A stretch of 64,000 bases of DNA, from assembly GCF_009674725.1 (NCBI RefSeq), contig NZ_WKKH01000003.1, forward strand, positions 62,001-126,000, given 5' to 3'. Shown in pieces: positions 1 to 8,626 of the stretch. The position numbers and the translations under genes are program-made. Position 1 is the stretch's first letter, and every line of letters begins with the position of its first letter. This stretch comes from Pedobacter petrophilus (GTDB lineage Bacteria > Bacteroidota > Bacteroidia > Sphingobacteriales > Sphingobacteriaceae). Under the pieces are notes generated by a model. The model had not been told where the DNA came from and ran no database searches. It saw only the letters and a program-made list of their open reading frames with translations.

Positions 1-225
1 AGTGATTTTTTTACTGTATTGCAGTTGGGGATTCCGTAAACGACCATATTAACTATTGAATGAATGAATGTTGAATAAGTGAATGTTAGGACAAAGGTAA
101 TGATTGCCTTTTGAATGATTGAGTTGGGGGGAATATTCGTTCATCACATTTTTTACATTATACATCACATTTTAAATCACAAATAAATTAGTCTTTGTAG
201 CATTGTAGTATATAAAAACATCAAT
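1..225. other. Window edge, non-coding upstream of a sensor kinase
   Basis: No open frame of note is visible. The stretch contains short reiterated words (several GAATG units around 60-85 and two copies of ATCACATTTT around 142-174). The kinase promoter is probably inside it: TAGTCTTTG at about 190-198 resembles the Bacteroidota -7 element but has one extra spacer base. Confidence 0.4.
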
Positions 226-1764
226 ATGTACGTCTTATCAGGAGATATCGCCAATTCGAAGGAAAAAAACATTAACCAGCTGGAGTTCTGGATTTCCACC
301 ACACTTTACATTCTCGCGTTAATCGGTGTATGCTCACAAACCACTTATGGATCTGGCATTAACCAGCGTTTTTCTGAGCAGTCGATAGATTTCTCTGTAA
401 TGAAAAATTTCTTCCTGCCAGAACTATTTAAAATCAGCATTCTTTATGTTAGTTTTCTTCTTTTTAATTTCTGCTTCATGCCGCAACTGGCGCGGAAGAA
501 TAATATAACATTAAACATTATCCTTTCCATTCTGGTAACAGCCGTTTCTATCGTAACCTGGATGGTTGCCAATACTTATTCACAGGCCTATCGGCTGGTA
601 GAGTTCGACGATTTAAACAATGGCTATGGTGTATTTTTTGGCGAAGCATTTACTTATATCTTCTTTCTTTACCTGCTGTTTAATGTTTACGCATTCTTTA
701 ACGAACAGGGAATAACACTTTTAAACAAGAGTAACTTTTTAAAAAGGTATAACAAGAATATTATTCAGGAAATATTTATCGCAACAAGAATCTGGCTGAT
801 ATCGCTAATGATTTTAGCCGTAGTACTCTCACCCGGTTTTGATTATGAATTTCTACTTTTCTGGTTCATTGGTCCACCCATCAATATTTTGGTCTGTTTC
901 CTTTCCATTTATCATCTCATTCCTCACCTGAGAAAAGAACAAAAAGGGTTCGGCCGTTTCTTTTGGGGAAATGTTGGTTTAACTGTTCCCATTATACTTA
1001 TTTTACTTTTGTTTCTTGCCAGTTTTATGCGGGGCGGACCAGCAATTCCCATTACCCTAATCTTAACCTCGATCAGTTTAATTTGTATAACCACCCCGGC
1101 AGCCTGGTTTATCTACAAAAATAAATTTGAGAAACTTAGCGAAATTCAGATGCTGAAAACGGAACTCGGTAAATCTGATGCGAATTTAAACTTTCTAAAA
1201 TCTCAGATTAATCCGCACTTTCTGTTCAATGCCCTAAATACGTTATTTGGCACTGCTTTGCAGGAAAATGCAGAAAGAACAGGCGAAGGGATTCAGAAAC
1301 TTGGTGATATGATGCGGTTTATGCTCCATGAAAATACACAGGATAAAATTTCACTTACCCGCGAAGTAGAATACCTTAATAACTACATTGATTTGCAGAA
1401 ATTAAGGACATCCCGTTCTGCAGATATTAAAATTGACACCCATATTGAGGAGCAGATTAATACCCTGCAAATTACCCCGATGTTACTGATTCCTTTTATC
1501 GAAAATGCTTTTAAACATGGGATTAGTTTGCAACAACCCTCTTACATCAAGATTACGCTGCAAACTAAAGAAAGTACATTGTATTTTGATATTAGCAATA
1601 GCATTTATACGAAAGCAGATAATGATCCTGAAAAACTAAAAAGCGGCATTGGACTGGAAAATGTAAAGCAAAGGTTATCCTTACTTTATTACGGCAAACA
1701 TGAGTTGATTATCCGTGAGAGTGCCAAAGAATTTTTTGTTCATTTAACTTTACAATTGGATTAA
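226..1764 (+). CDS. LytS/YehU-type membrane sensor histidine kinase
   Basis: This is probably the sensor of a two-component pair with the next gene. Residues 1 to about 305 hold several hydrophobic segments and no recognised extracellular sensor domain. The cytoplasmic part has the His_kinase motif NPHFLFNALNTL with His331 as the likely phosphorylated residue. An ATPase domain follows, with an N-box around FIENAFKHG and a G-box GIGLENVKQRL near residues 474-484. This is the 5TM-LytS/YehU architecture that pairs with LytTR regulators. The response regulator starts 36 bp downstream, so the two are likely co-transcribed. The signal cannot be read from the sequence. Confidence 0.9.
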   Translation: MYVLSGDIANSKEKNINQLEFWISTTLYILALIGVCSQTTYGSGINQRFSEQSIDFSVMKNFFLPELFKISILYVSFLLFNFCFMPQLARKNNITLNIILSILVTAVSIVTWMVANTYSQAYRLVEFDDLNNGYGVFFGEAFTYIFFLYLLFNVYAFFNEQGITLLNKSNFLKRYNKNIIQEIFIATRIWLISLMILAVVLSPGFDYEFLLFWFIGPPINILVCFLSIYHLIPHLRKEQKGFGRFFWGNVGLTVPIILILLLFLASFMRGGPAIPITLILTSISLICITTPAAWFIYKNKFEKLSEIQMLKTELGKSDANLNFLKSQINPHFLFNALNTLFGTALQENAERTGEGIQKLGDMMRFMLHENTQDKISLTREVEYLNNYIDLQKLRTSRSADIKIDTHIEEQINTLQITPMLLIPFIENAFKHGISLQQPSYIKITLQTKESTLYFDISNSIYTKADNDPEKLKSGIGLENVKQRLSLLYYGKHELIIRESAKEFFVHLTLQLD

Positions 1765-1800
1765 TCTAATACTTATATTGCTGCTTTGAATAATTAAAAG

Positions 1801-2475
1801 ATGATTGCTATTGCCATAGATGATGAACCCATTGCGCTGGATATTGTAAAATCACACGCGGCGAAGGTTCCTTTTTTAGATCTGACTGAAACTTTTACAG
1901 ATGCTTTTCTGGCGATCAGCTTTTTGCAACATCATAAAGTTGATTTAATTTTCCTGGATATTAAAATGCCCGATATCAGTGGAATCGACTTCCTGAAAAG
2001 TTTAAACAACCCGCCAATGGTGGTTTTTACAACTGCATATACGGAACATGCAGTGCAGAGTTTTGAGCTAGATGCGATTGATTATTTACTGAAACCTTTC
2101 TCACTCTCCCGTTTCTTAAAGGCTTGCAACAAGGCGCATGAACTTTACAACCTTAGAAACCAAAAATCGGAAGCTAAAGTAGCACACATTTTTATAAAGG
2201 ATGGCTACGAACAAATTAAAGTGGAACTGGCCGATATTCTTTATGTCGAAGCATCTGGAAATTATACACAAATTCATTTAAAAGAGAAGCTGCTAAGCTC
2301 CAGAATTACAATAAACGACCTGGCTGAACTGTTGCCGAAAAAAGAATTTATCAGGTGCCACCGGGCCTTCATTGTTGCGAAGAATCAAATCTCAAAGTTC
2401 GATCGCAATCAGATCTGGATAGGCCAAAAGATCATCCCGGTAGGTGCAACTTATAGCGGCATCCGGTTAATGTGA
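1801..2475 (+). CDS. LytTR-family response regulator
   Basis: The N-terminal receiver domain (about 1-115) has the acidic pocket DDE at 7-9 and phospho-acceptor Asp53 in LIFLDIKMP. The C-terminal half (about 128-224) is a LytTR DNA-binding domain, recognised by DILYVEASGNYTQIHL and FIRCHRAFIVA. LytTR proteins bind direct repeats upstream of target genes, but no such target is evident in this window. It directly follows the LytS-type kinase and is very probably its partner. Confidence 0.93.
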   Translation: MIAIAIDDEPIALDIVKSHAAKVPFLDLTETFTDAFLAISFLQHHKVDLIFLDIKMPDISGIDFLKSLNNPPMVVFTTAYTEHAVQSFELDAIDYLLKPFSLSRFLKACNKAHELYNLRNQKSEAKVAHIFIKDGYEQIKVELADILYVEASGNYTQIHLKEKLLSSRITINDLAELLPKKEFIRCHRAFIVAKNQISKFDRNQIWIGQKIIPVGATYSGIRLM

Positions 2476-2528
2476 TTAAAACTTACAACCGTTAAACATT
2501 AATGTTTCCAACATTCAAAGCTTAGCGT

Positions 2529-2536
2529 TATCTTTG
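2529..2536 (+). promoter_or_regulatory. Predicted -7 element for ribH
   Basis: TATCTTTG matches TAnnTTTG exactly and ends 4 nt before the ribH ATG. A TTTC about 20 nt upstream could be a weak -33. With transcription starting about 5 nt after the G, the ribH mRNA would have almost no leader. Confidence 0.45.
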
Positions 2537-2540
2537 TGGC

Positions 2541-3032
2541 ATGTCAACACAACTCAAAAATCTGTCAGATTTCTCTCACACCACCGTACCAAATGGTGCA
2601 AACTATAAATTCGGAATTATTGTAGCCGAATGGAATGCAGAAATTACTGGTGCGCTATACAATGGTGCGCTAAAAACCTTGATAGAAAACGGTGTAAAAG
2701 AAGAAAACATTATCTCTTTACCTGTTCCCGGAAGTTTTGAGTTAACTGTCGGCGCTGAAATATTATTAAATAAAAGAAGTGATATCGATGCCGTAATCTG
2801 CCTGGGATGTGTAATTCAGGGTGATACAAAACATTTTGATTTTATCTGTGATGCCGTGGCCCAGGGCGTAACCAATGTTGGCATTAAGTACAGCAAGCCT
2901 GTTATTTTTGGGGTATTAACCACTAACAATTTAGAACAAGCTCAAGATCGTGCAGGTGGTAAACATGGCAATAAAGGAGATGAAGCTGCAATAACGGCCA
3001 TAAAAATGGCCGATTTATCTGCAAATATTTAA
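2541..3032 (+). CDS. ribH: 6,7-dimethyl-8-ribityllumazine synthase
   Basis: RibH condenses 5-amino-6-ribitylaminouracil with 3,4-dihydroxy-2-butanone 4-phosphate in the penultimate step of riboflavin synthesis. At 163 residues it has the usual family length. Visible signatures are the substrate-binding FGIIVAEWN near the N-terminus, VPGSFELT, GCVIQGDTKHFDF with the catalytic-loop histidine, and FGVLTTNNLEQAQDRAGG. No other rib genes are adjacent. It has its own apparent promoter and is probably expressed alone or with the small lipoprotein gene downstream. Confidence 0.97.
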   Translation: MSTQLKNLSDFSHTTVPNGANYKFGIIVAEWNAEITGALYNGALKTLIENGVKEENIISLPVPGSFELTVGAEILLNKRSDIDAVICLGCVIQGDTKHFDFICDAVAQGVTNVGIKYSKPVIFGVLTTNNLEQAQDRAGGKHGNKGDEAAITAIKMADLSANI

Positions 3033-3082
3033 CTTGGGTTTTCGTAAACTATTTGTACCTTAGCCCATTAAATTAACATCTA

Positions 3083-3205
3083 ATGAAAAAAGTAGCCATC
3101 TTATTATTGGCGGTGTTTAGCACCATTACCATTTTAGAATCTTGTTCTTCAAAACTTTGCCCTGCTTACAACTCTTATCCTGAAGGTAAACGCAGAAGAA
3201 ATTAA
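3083..3205 (+). CDS. Small lipoprotein, 40 residues
   Basis: A short frame from ATG to TAA encodes a protein with a Lys-Lys n-region, a hydrophobic stretch and a lipobox-like LESC, giving a candidate lipidated Cys21. The mature peptide SSKLCPAYNSYPEGKRRN is very short and contains a CPAY motif and a basic tail. It sits 50 bp after ribH and 88 bp before ytxJ, on the same strand. The clean signal sequence and tight placement argue that it is a real gene. The function is unknown; small CPAY-containing lipoproteins appear to be widespread in Bacteroidota, which is recollection and not shown here. Confidence 0.65.
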   Translation: MKKVAILLLAVFSTITILESCSSKLCPAYNSYPEGKRRRN

Positions 3206-3293
3206 GCTCCAAAACCTCTTGAATTTTCATTTTTACGTCATTTGCAGAACATTATCTTCAGTGCAACTGTTGTGGCTATAAACTATATTTATT

Positions 3294-3626
3294 ATGACTT
3301 GGGTTAACCTAACATCGCCAGATCAGTTAAACGAAATTAAAAGTGCTGACGGCTATAGCTTGATTTTCAAGCACAGTACACGTTGCTCTATTTCGATGAT
3401 GGCAAAAAGAAATTTCGAATTTAACTGGGATGTGATTCCGGAAGATACTAAACTTTACTTTCTGGACCTGATCAGCTACCGGGAAATCTCAAATTCAGTT
3501 GCTGAAGTTTTCAATGTGGCACATCAATCTCCACAAATTTTATTAATTAAAAATGGTGACTGTGTTTTAGAAGCATCACATAGTGATATCTCTGCAGAAG
3601 AAGTAGCAGAAGTGATTGCTGCCTAA
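3294..3626 (+). CDS. ytxJ: YtxJ-type bacillithiol-system redox protein
   Basis: A 110-residue thioredoxin-fold-like protein matching the YtxJ family, which is annotated as a monothiol bacilliredoxin-like factor in bacillithiol-using bacteria. The key site is FKHSTRCSISM, with single Cys31 in a CS context where a classical CxxC would sit. The later SPQILLIKNGDCVLEASH segment corresponds to the cis-Pro region of the fold. It would be cytoplasmic and act on mixed disulfides between proteins and bacillithiol. No bacillithiol synthesis genes (bshA, bshB, bshC) lie in the window. Confidence 0.85.
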   Translation: MTWVNLTSPDQLNEIKSADGYSLIFKHSTRCSISMMAKRNFEFNWDVIPEDTKLYFLDLISYREISNSVAEVFNVAHQSPQILLIKNGDCVLEASHSDISAEEVAEVIAA

Positions 3627-3643
3627 TAACAATTTAACGATAT

Positions 3644-3682
3644 AAAAAAGGACATGAGAATTAATTTTCATGTCCTTTTTTT
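3644..3682. terminator. Bidirectional intrinsic terminator, ytxJ/mqo
   Basis: The arms AAAAAAGGACATGA and TCATGTCCTTTTTT form a 14-bp stem between two convergent genes. It has a T-tract on the plus strand and, by symmetry, on the minus strand. Confidence 0.85.
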
Positions 3683-3699
3683 ATTGCTCAATTTCTAGT

Positions 3700-5208
3700 T
3701 TAAGCGTTTTCTATTTCAAGCACCCTTGATGTTCTTTCTCTGGTTGTTTTGCTCAATGTAGCATCGTTTGCCAGTTCTTTACCATAAGTAGGGATCATTT
3801 CTTTAATCTTATTTTGCCATTCGTCTGTAGCTAAATCTTCTTTGAAGCAACGGTCCAGCAATTCCAGCATGATAGAAACTGCGGTAGAAGCACCTGGAGA
3901 TGCGCCAAGTAAAGCTGCAATAGAACCATCTCCAGCACTTACCACTTCTGTACCAAATTCTAAAACGCCTCCTTTTTTCTCATCCTTCTTAATCACCTGT
4001 ACCCTTTGTCCGGCATATTCAAGCTCCCAGTCTTTTAATTCTGCAGTAGGTAAATATTCTTTTAAAGCATCCAGTCTGTCTTCCGGCGATTGTCTTACCT
4101 GTTCAATCAGGTATTTCGTTAAATCCAGGTTGTGTAATCCCGCCGAAATCATCGGGCGAATATTATTGAACTTAATAGATTTTGGGAGATCCAGGAATGA
4201 TCCGTTTTTAAGGAACTTCGTAGAAAAACCTGCATAAGGGCCGAAAAGCAATGCTTGCTTACCATTGATCATTCGGGTATCCAAATGCGGAACCGACATT
4301 GGTGGTGCGCCAACAGCTGCCTTGCCATAAACCTTTGCATGGTGTTTAGCTATAATTTCATCGTTGGTACATTTTAGCCATTGGCCGCTTACCGGAAATC
4401 CGCCGAAACCTTTACCTTCCGGGATTCCAGATTTCTCCAATAATGGTAATGACCCTCCCCCGGCGCCTATAAATATAAACCTGGCTACCCGTTTACGGGT
4501 TTCGTTAGTCTCTAAGTCTTTTACTTTAATAATCCAGTTACCATCTTTATTTTTTTTCAGATCACGAATTTCATGATTAAAATAAAGATTAACATTCTTT
4601 TGTTCTTTCAGGTGATTGAACATATCGCGGGTTAAAGAGCCGAAATTAACATCTGTTCCCAAATCCATCTTAGTAGCCGCAATTTTTTCATCTTTTTTGC
4701 GCCCATCCATAATCAGCGGTGCCCAGGTATCAATTACTTTTGCGTCTTCTGTATATTCCATATCGCTAAACAGATTGCATTTCTGCAATGCATCATAGCG
4801 TTTCCTCAGATATTCTACATTCTTATCGCCCCAAACAAAACTCATGTGAGGGATTTTACGAATGAAATTTGCAGGATTTGAAACCAATCCTTTTTCGATC
4901 AGATAAGCCCAAAATTGCTTAGACACTTCGAAATGCTCCGCAATTTGAACTGCTTTTTTCGTTTCAACAGTACCATCAGCCTTTTCTGGCGTATAGTTTA
5001 ATTCGCAAAAAGCAGAGTGTCCTGTACCAGCGTTATTCCATGCATCCGAACTTTCAGCGGCAGCAATGTCTAGTCTTTCGTAAATTTCTATACTTAAATC
5101 AGGCTCTAACTCTTTTAATAAAACACCAAGGGTTGCGCTCATAATACCTGCGCCAATTAGAATCACATCTGCGTCAGTTTTGCCAACTGTCTTTTTCTTT
5201 TTTGTCAT
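3700..5208 (-). CDS. mqo: Malate:quinone oxidoreductase
   Basis: A membrane-associated FAD enzyme that oxidises malate to oxaloacetate and passes electrons to the quinone pool, bypassing NAD-linked malate dehydrogenase in the TCA cycle. The FAD-binding motif GAGIMSATLG is at residues 19-28. Family signatures include SSDAWNNAGTGHSAFCELNYTPE, FIFIGAGGGSLPLLEKSGIPEG, GFPVSGQWL, and the C-terminal GDGSIAALLGASPGASTAVSIMLELL. Its 502 residues agree with the family. It has no signal peptide, as expected for a peripheral protein on the cytoplasmic face. It is monocistronic and convergent with ytxJ. Confidence 0.97.
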   Translation of the reverse strand: MTKKKKTVGKTDADVILIGAGIMSATLGVLLKELEPDLSIEIYERLDIAAAESSDAWNNAGTGHSAFCELNYTPEKADGTVETKKAVQIAEHFEVSKQFWAYLIEKGLVSNPANFIRKIPHMSFVWGDKNVEYLRKRYDALQKCNLFSDMEYTEDAKVIDTWAPLIMDGRKKDEKIAATKMDLGTDVNFGSLTRDMFNHLKEQKNVNLYFNHEIRDLKKNKDGNWIIKVKDLETNETRKRVARFIFIGAGGGSLPLLEKSGIPEGKGFGGFPVSGQWLKCTNDEIIAKHHAKVYGKAAVGAPPMSVPHLDTRMINGKQALLFGPYAGFSTKFLKNGSFLDLPKSIKFNNIRPMISAGLHNLDLTKYLIEQVRQSPEDRLDALKEYLPTAELKDWELEYAGQRVQVIKKDEKKGGVLEFGTEVVSAGDGSIAALLGASPGASTAVSIMLELLDRCFKEDLATDEWQNKIKEMIPTYGKELANDATLSKTTRERTSRVLEIENA

Positions 5209-5652
5209 TTTATATTAAAGGAGTTACAAATTTAGAATCATTTTAAACATACGACGAATTTTGACAGATCAAAACTTGAAAATATTGCAAAAAAATTAAA
5301 CATTTCCACGCCATAAATCAATATCATAGCAAAGTTTAAACCAAATATTACTTTCAATGTGCATAAAATCAAATACGACATTAAAGCAACATTAAAAACT
5401 TATAAATAGATTTCATAAATTTTCATTTGGTTAAAAAGCATTAAAAAACCAATCAGTTATTCTATCAAATCATGTGGCATCTACTGGAGAAAATATTTGC
5501 TTAAAATCAGGTATTATAGGGAAAAGATGTAAAATCTCAGACAGATATGAAATTAATCAATAGCGAATTAATATGCTATCGCGATGCTTTTTTCATCCAG
5601 TTTGATATCTTAATTTTAACTTACCGCATTTAAATAGCTAATTTAACTCCAA
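5209..5652. other. Divergent intergenic region, mqo / lipoprotein gene
   Basis: This is 444 bp of very AT-rich DNA between two divergent genes. Apart from the mqo -7 element, no repeat, RNA gene or open frame was recognised. Confidence 0.4.
5227..5234 (-). promoter_or_regulatory. Predicted -7 element for mqo
   Basis: On the minus strand this reads TAAATTTG, an exact TAnnTTTG, ending 18 nt before the mqo ATG. No convincing -33 TTTG was found at the usual spacing. Confidence 0.4.
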
Positions 5653-6954
5653 ATGAAAATTAAAGAAATTATCCTCCTGTTCACCGTTATCATAATGGCC
5701 GGCTGCGGGGGAGAAAAAACTGATCAGATTATGCTCGAACTCGATCAGGTAAAGCTTAAAGAAAATTTAAATTATGATAAAATTGTTTTCTACAAATATG
5801 CAAAGCTGGCTATCCGTTCTGCAGCTATACAGGATACAACTTTGCCTGAGTATCAAAAATTTTCCCGGCAGGCCGAAAGTACACTACGAACTTTAAAATC
5901 TATAGATCCCAATAGCAAAGACCAACTTTCTATTTTAGAAGCCTTAAAACTTTATAAAGAATATCGGTCGGTAAAAGGCTTTGTTAAAGAAACTGATGAA
6001 GATGTTTTCCCTACCTTGGTTGATGGCATTATTGCCATGAGAACCGGGAAAATAGCAGCAAAAAGCTTTTATCCCGACCGGAATAAAATTAATAACCAAA
6101 ACATTGAGCATGCTGCGTTGAGCGTTGCCGTATTGACAACTCGGGATCTGGGTCAGCCGATTGCACTTTACGAATGTTCTAAAACCGAACCAGAAAAACT
6201 CGAAGATGGTGAAGTCAAAACACTACTCGAATTTATAAGGGGATTTCTTTTCTTTAGCAATAACCTATACTATTTATCAGAAGATGGTTTAACCAGAAAC
6301 ATCAAATGGTTAGATAAAAACCAACAAATTCCACTGCCTTACACTAAAGCCTTTTTTGGCTGGAGCAATTTAGGTGATGAACAGACGCATCTGGCCTTTC
6401 ATGGGATGAACTATCTTTTTAGAGGATTTGACCGGATGCGTATGGATAGAAAAATTGATGAAGAAAGATCATTACAAGATTTTGAACTCTTTTTGAAAGA
6501 CATGAATACCCTGGGTTTGCAAAATGAGCTTACATTGGTAGTAGATAGTTACCTCAATCTTAAAAGAGATAACCCGGAGAAGGCAATTTCGGCATTAGAA
6601 AAACTGAAAAAAAGCAATTTGCTATCTGATAACGAACGGGAAGCAATTCAAAAAACCATCGATTACCAAAAAAACAGAGACCCTGAAGGTGCACTGAAAA
6701 ATGTTTACGACAAGGCATTTATGGCTGGCATTGCAACAAAATACATGATCGCGGTACTGGCAAAAATTGACTGGGAGAAAGTTATGATTAACAATAATGT
6801 GCCGCATGCTAAAGAAATTGTTTCTGGAATTGAAAAAGTTAAGCAGCTTTCTAACGCAGTGAGCAGTTATACTTCGAAAGCAAAAGGAAGCACCAAAACG
6901 CTAAAGAAAACTGGCGGACGATTTTTGGATCAGGCGAAAGGCTTTTTAAAATAG
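5653..6954 (+). CDS. Predicted lipoprotein of unknown function
   Basis: The 433-residue product starts with a lipoprotein signal sequence: MKIKEIILLFTVIIMAGCG, with lipobox MAGC and candidate lipidated Cys18. The rest is predicted soluble and mostly helical, rich in Lys, Glu and Leu. Around residues 300-330 it has helix-turn-helix pairs resembling degenerate TPR units (LNLKRDNPEKAISALEKLKKS). No catalytic motif was recognised. The basic C-terminal tail contains a Lys/Thr/Ser-rich stretch. The gene is isolated, with mqo divergent upstream and lipA downstream with its own promoter. It was not assigned to a named family. Confidence 0.75.
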   Translation: MKIKEIILLFTVIIMAGCGGEKTDQIMLELDQVKLKENLNYDKIVFYKYAKLAIRSAAIQDTTLPEYQKFSRQAESTLRTLKSIDPNSKDQLSILEALKLYKEYRSVKGFVKETDEDVFPTLVDGIIAMRTGKIAAKSFYPDRNKINNQNIEHAALSVAVLTTRDLGQPIALYECSKTEPEKLEDGEVKTLLEFIRGFLFFSNNLYYLSEDGLTRNIKWLDKNQQIPLPYTKAFFGWSNLGDEQTHLAFHGMNYLFRGFDRMRMDRKIDEERSLQDFELFLKDMNTLGLQNELTLVVDSYLNLKRDNPEKAISALEKLKKSNLLSDNEREAIQKTIDYQKNRDPEGALKNVYDKAFMAGIATKYMIAVLAKIDWEKVMINNNVPHAKEIVSGIEKVKQLSNAVSSYTSKAKGSTKTLKKTGGRFLDQAKGFLK

Positions 6955-7053
6955 CCCACAACCCTGATCTCTATTAATTGCTGCATCTTGGAAACCGTTA
7001 TTTTATTACAAGTACCAAACATTTTAACCTTCGAACTTTTGCCGCGGATTGTT

Positions 7054-7061
7054 TAACTTTG
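7054..7061 (+). promoter_or_regulatory. Predicted -7 element for lipA
   Basis: TAACTTTG matches TAnnTTTG exactly and ends 4 nt before the lipA ATG, the same geometry as ribH. A TTTG at 7038-7041 is closer (12-nt spacer) than the usual ~19 nt for a -33 element. Confidence 0.42.
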
Positions 7062-7065
7062 CTTC

Positions 7066-7959
7066 ATGATTGATTTACCAGTAGTACCTGCTGTAACTGA
7101 AGTTAAACGTAAGCCGGATTGGTTACGTGTTAAATTGCCAGTGGGCAAAGAATATGCTCAAGTGCGCAGTTTGGTTGATACACATAAGCTCCATACCATT
7201 TGCGAAAGTGGAAACTGTCCGAATATGGGCGAATGCTGGGGCGCAGGTACTGCAACATTCATGATTCTGGGAAACATCTGTACCAGAAGCTGCTCATTCT
7301 GTGCTGTAGCCACCGGCCGTCCTTTAGCTGTTGATGTTGATGAACCTAACCGCATTGCAGATTCAGTACGATTAATGGGCGTTAAACATTGTGTAATCAC
7401 TTCGGTAGATCGTGATGATTTAAAAGATGGCGGTTCTATTATTTGGGCGGAAACTTTACAGGCCATTCGCAGGGAGAGCCCGATTACTACTTTAGAAACT
7501 TTAATTCCGGATTTTAAAGGCCAGTGGGATAACCTATACCGCGTATTGGAAGAACGACCTGAGGTAGTTTCGCACAATATGGAAACGGTTAAACGCTTAA
7601 CCAGGCAGGTAAGGATTCAAGCCAAATATGACAGAAGCCTGGAAGCATTAAAAAGAATCTCTGAATTTGGATTGAGAACTAAAACAGGCATTATGCTTGG
7701 ATTAGGAGAAACTGAAGAAGATATTTTCGAAGCGATGGATGATCTTGTTGCAAATGGTGTGCACATTCTAACTTTAGGTCAGTATTTACAGCCAACCCGT
7801 AATCATCACCCGGTGGTAGACTGGATTCATCCCGATCAATTTGCCATGTATAAAGAAGCTGGCATGGCAAAAGGATTAAAATATGTGGAGAGTGGACCAT
7901 TAGTACGTTCATCTTATCACGCAGAAAAACACCTTTTCCCAATTGAAGGAATAGCTTAG
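7066..7959 (+). CDS. lipA: Lipoyl synthase
   Basis: A radical SAM enzyme that inserts two sulfurs into protein-bound octanoyl groups to make lipoate for 2-oxoacid dehydrogenases and the glycine cleavage system. Both iron-sulfur clusters are visible. The auxiliary cluster cysteines are Cys46, Cys51 and Cys57 ([12 protein letters not shown]), and the SAM cluster is Cys72, Cys76 and Cys79 (CTRSCSFC). The conserved C-terminal RSSYHAE serine motif is present near residue 285. Its 297 residues are typical. No lipB is adjacent. Confidence 0.98.
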   Translation: MIDLPVVPAVTEVKRKPDWLRVKLPVGKEYAQVRSLVDTHKLHTICESGNCPNMGECWGAGTATFMILGNICTRSCSFCAVATGRPLAVDVDEPNRIADSVRLMGVKHCVITSVDRDDLKDGGSIIWAETLQAIRRESPITTLETLIPDFKGQWDNLYRVLEERPEVVSHNMETVKRLTRQVRIQAKYDRSLEALKRISEFGLRTKTGIMLGLGETEEDIFEAMDDLVANGVHILTLGQYLQPTRNHHPVVDWIHPDQFAMYKEAGMAKGLKYVESGPLVRSSYHAEKHLFPIEGIA

Positions 7960-8033
7960 CACGTAGCTTGATATAAAATTCAGAAATGTTTTAAGAATCG
8001 CACTCCGTAAGGGAATGCGGTATTAAAACATTT

Positions 8034-8065
8034 TTTGACTTTACGTGTTCAGTATTGTATCTTAG
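8034..8065 (+). promoter_or_regulatory. Predicted promoter of the ECF sigma factor gene
   Basis: TTTG (8034-8037) and TATCTTAG (8058-8065) are spaced by 20 nt. They fit the Bacteroidota -33/-7 arrangement with one mismatch in the -7. It lies just ahead of the preferred GTG start at 8074. Confidence 0.4.
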
Positions 8066-8073
8066 TAATCAAA

Positions 8074-8625
8074 GTGACTGCACTAAAAAAATTAACTCTA
8101 ACCGAACCTGAGCTCGTTCTCGCACTGCAATCGAAAGATTCTACAGTGTTAAAAACATTGTACAGCATGTATTCGTCGGCCCTTTATGGTGTAATTTCCA
8201 GAATTATTACCCATACAGAACTTGCAGAAGATGTATTGCAAGAGACCTTTGTCAAAATCTGGCAATCTGCCGAACATTACGATAATTCTAAAGGAAGATT
8301 GTTTACCTGGATGATGAATATCGCCCGCAATTTATCCATTGATAAATTACGTTCTAAAGATTTTAAGAATTCACTCAAAAACCAAGATATAGAAAATAAC
8401 GTAAGTTTCGTTGATGAACAAAACAAGGTAACCTTTAATCCGGATGTACTTGGAATAAAGCAACTTGTTGAAAATCTAAAACCGGACTTACAAGCCGTTC
8501 TTGATTTAGTTTATTACAAGGGCTACACACATGTAGAGGCCGCAGAAAAGTTAAATCTGCCATTGGGTACGGTGAAAACCCGCATTCGTCTGGCTATTAT
8601 TGAATTGAGGAGAAGTTTTAATTAG
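8074..8625 (+). CDS. ECF-type RNA polymerase sigma factor
   Basis: Region 2 is visible as ALYGVISRIITHTELAEDVLQETFVKIW followed by LFTWMMNIARNLSIDKLRS. Region 4 is VYYKGYTHVEAAEKLNLPLGTVKTRIRLAI, a clear helix-turn-helix. The frame stays open upstream to a TTG at 8035, but the GTG at 8074 is preferred because it gives a normal 183-residue length and follows a plausible promoter. The next gene starts 1 nt after the stop and encodes a membrane anti-sigma factor, so the pair forms one regulatory unit. Candidate target promoters were not identified. Confidence 0.93.
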   Translation: MTALKKLTLTEPELVLALQSKDSTVLKTLYSMYSSALYGVISRIITHTELAEDVLQETFVKIWQSAEHYDNSKGRLFTWMMNIARNLSIDKLRSKDFKNSLKNQDIENNVSFVDEQNKVTFNPDVLGIKQLVENLKPDLQAVLDLVYYKGYTHVEAAEKLNLPLGTVKTRIRLAIIELRRSFN

Positions 8626-8626
8626 C

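Noticed and set aside
7960..8030. Possible terminator CGCACTCC...GGGAATGCG after lipA
   Set aside because: The arms pair imperfectly and no T-run follows closely. It is too weak to annotate.
8035..8073. Upstream TTG extension of the ECF sigma gene
   Set aside because: The 13 added residues contain the predicted promoter and are not part of the sigma fold. The GTG at 8074 is more likely.
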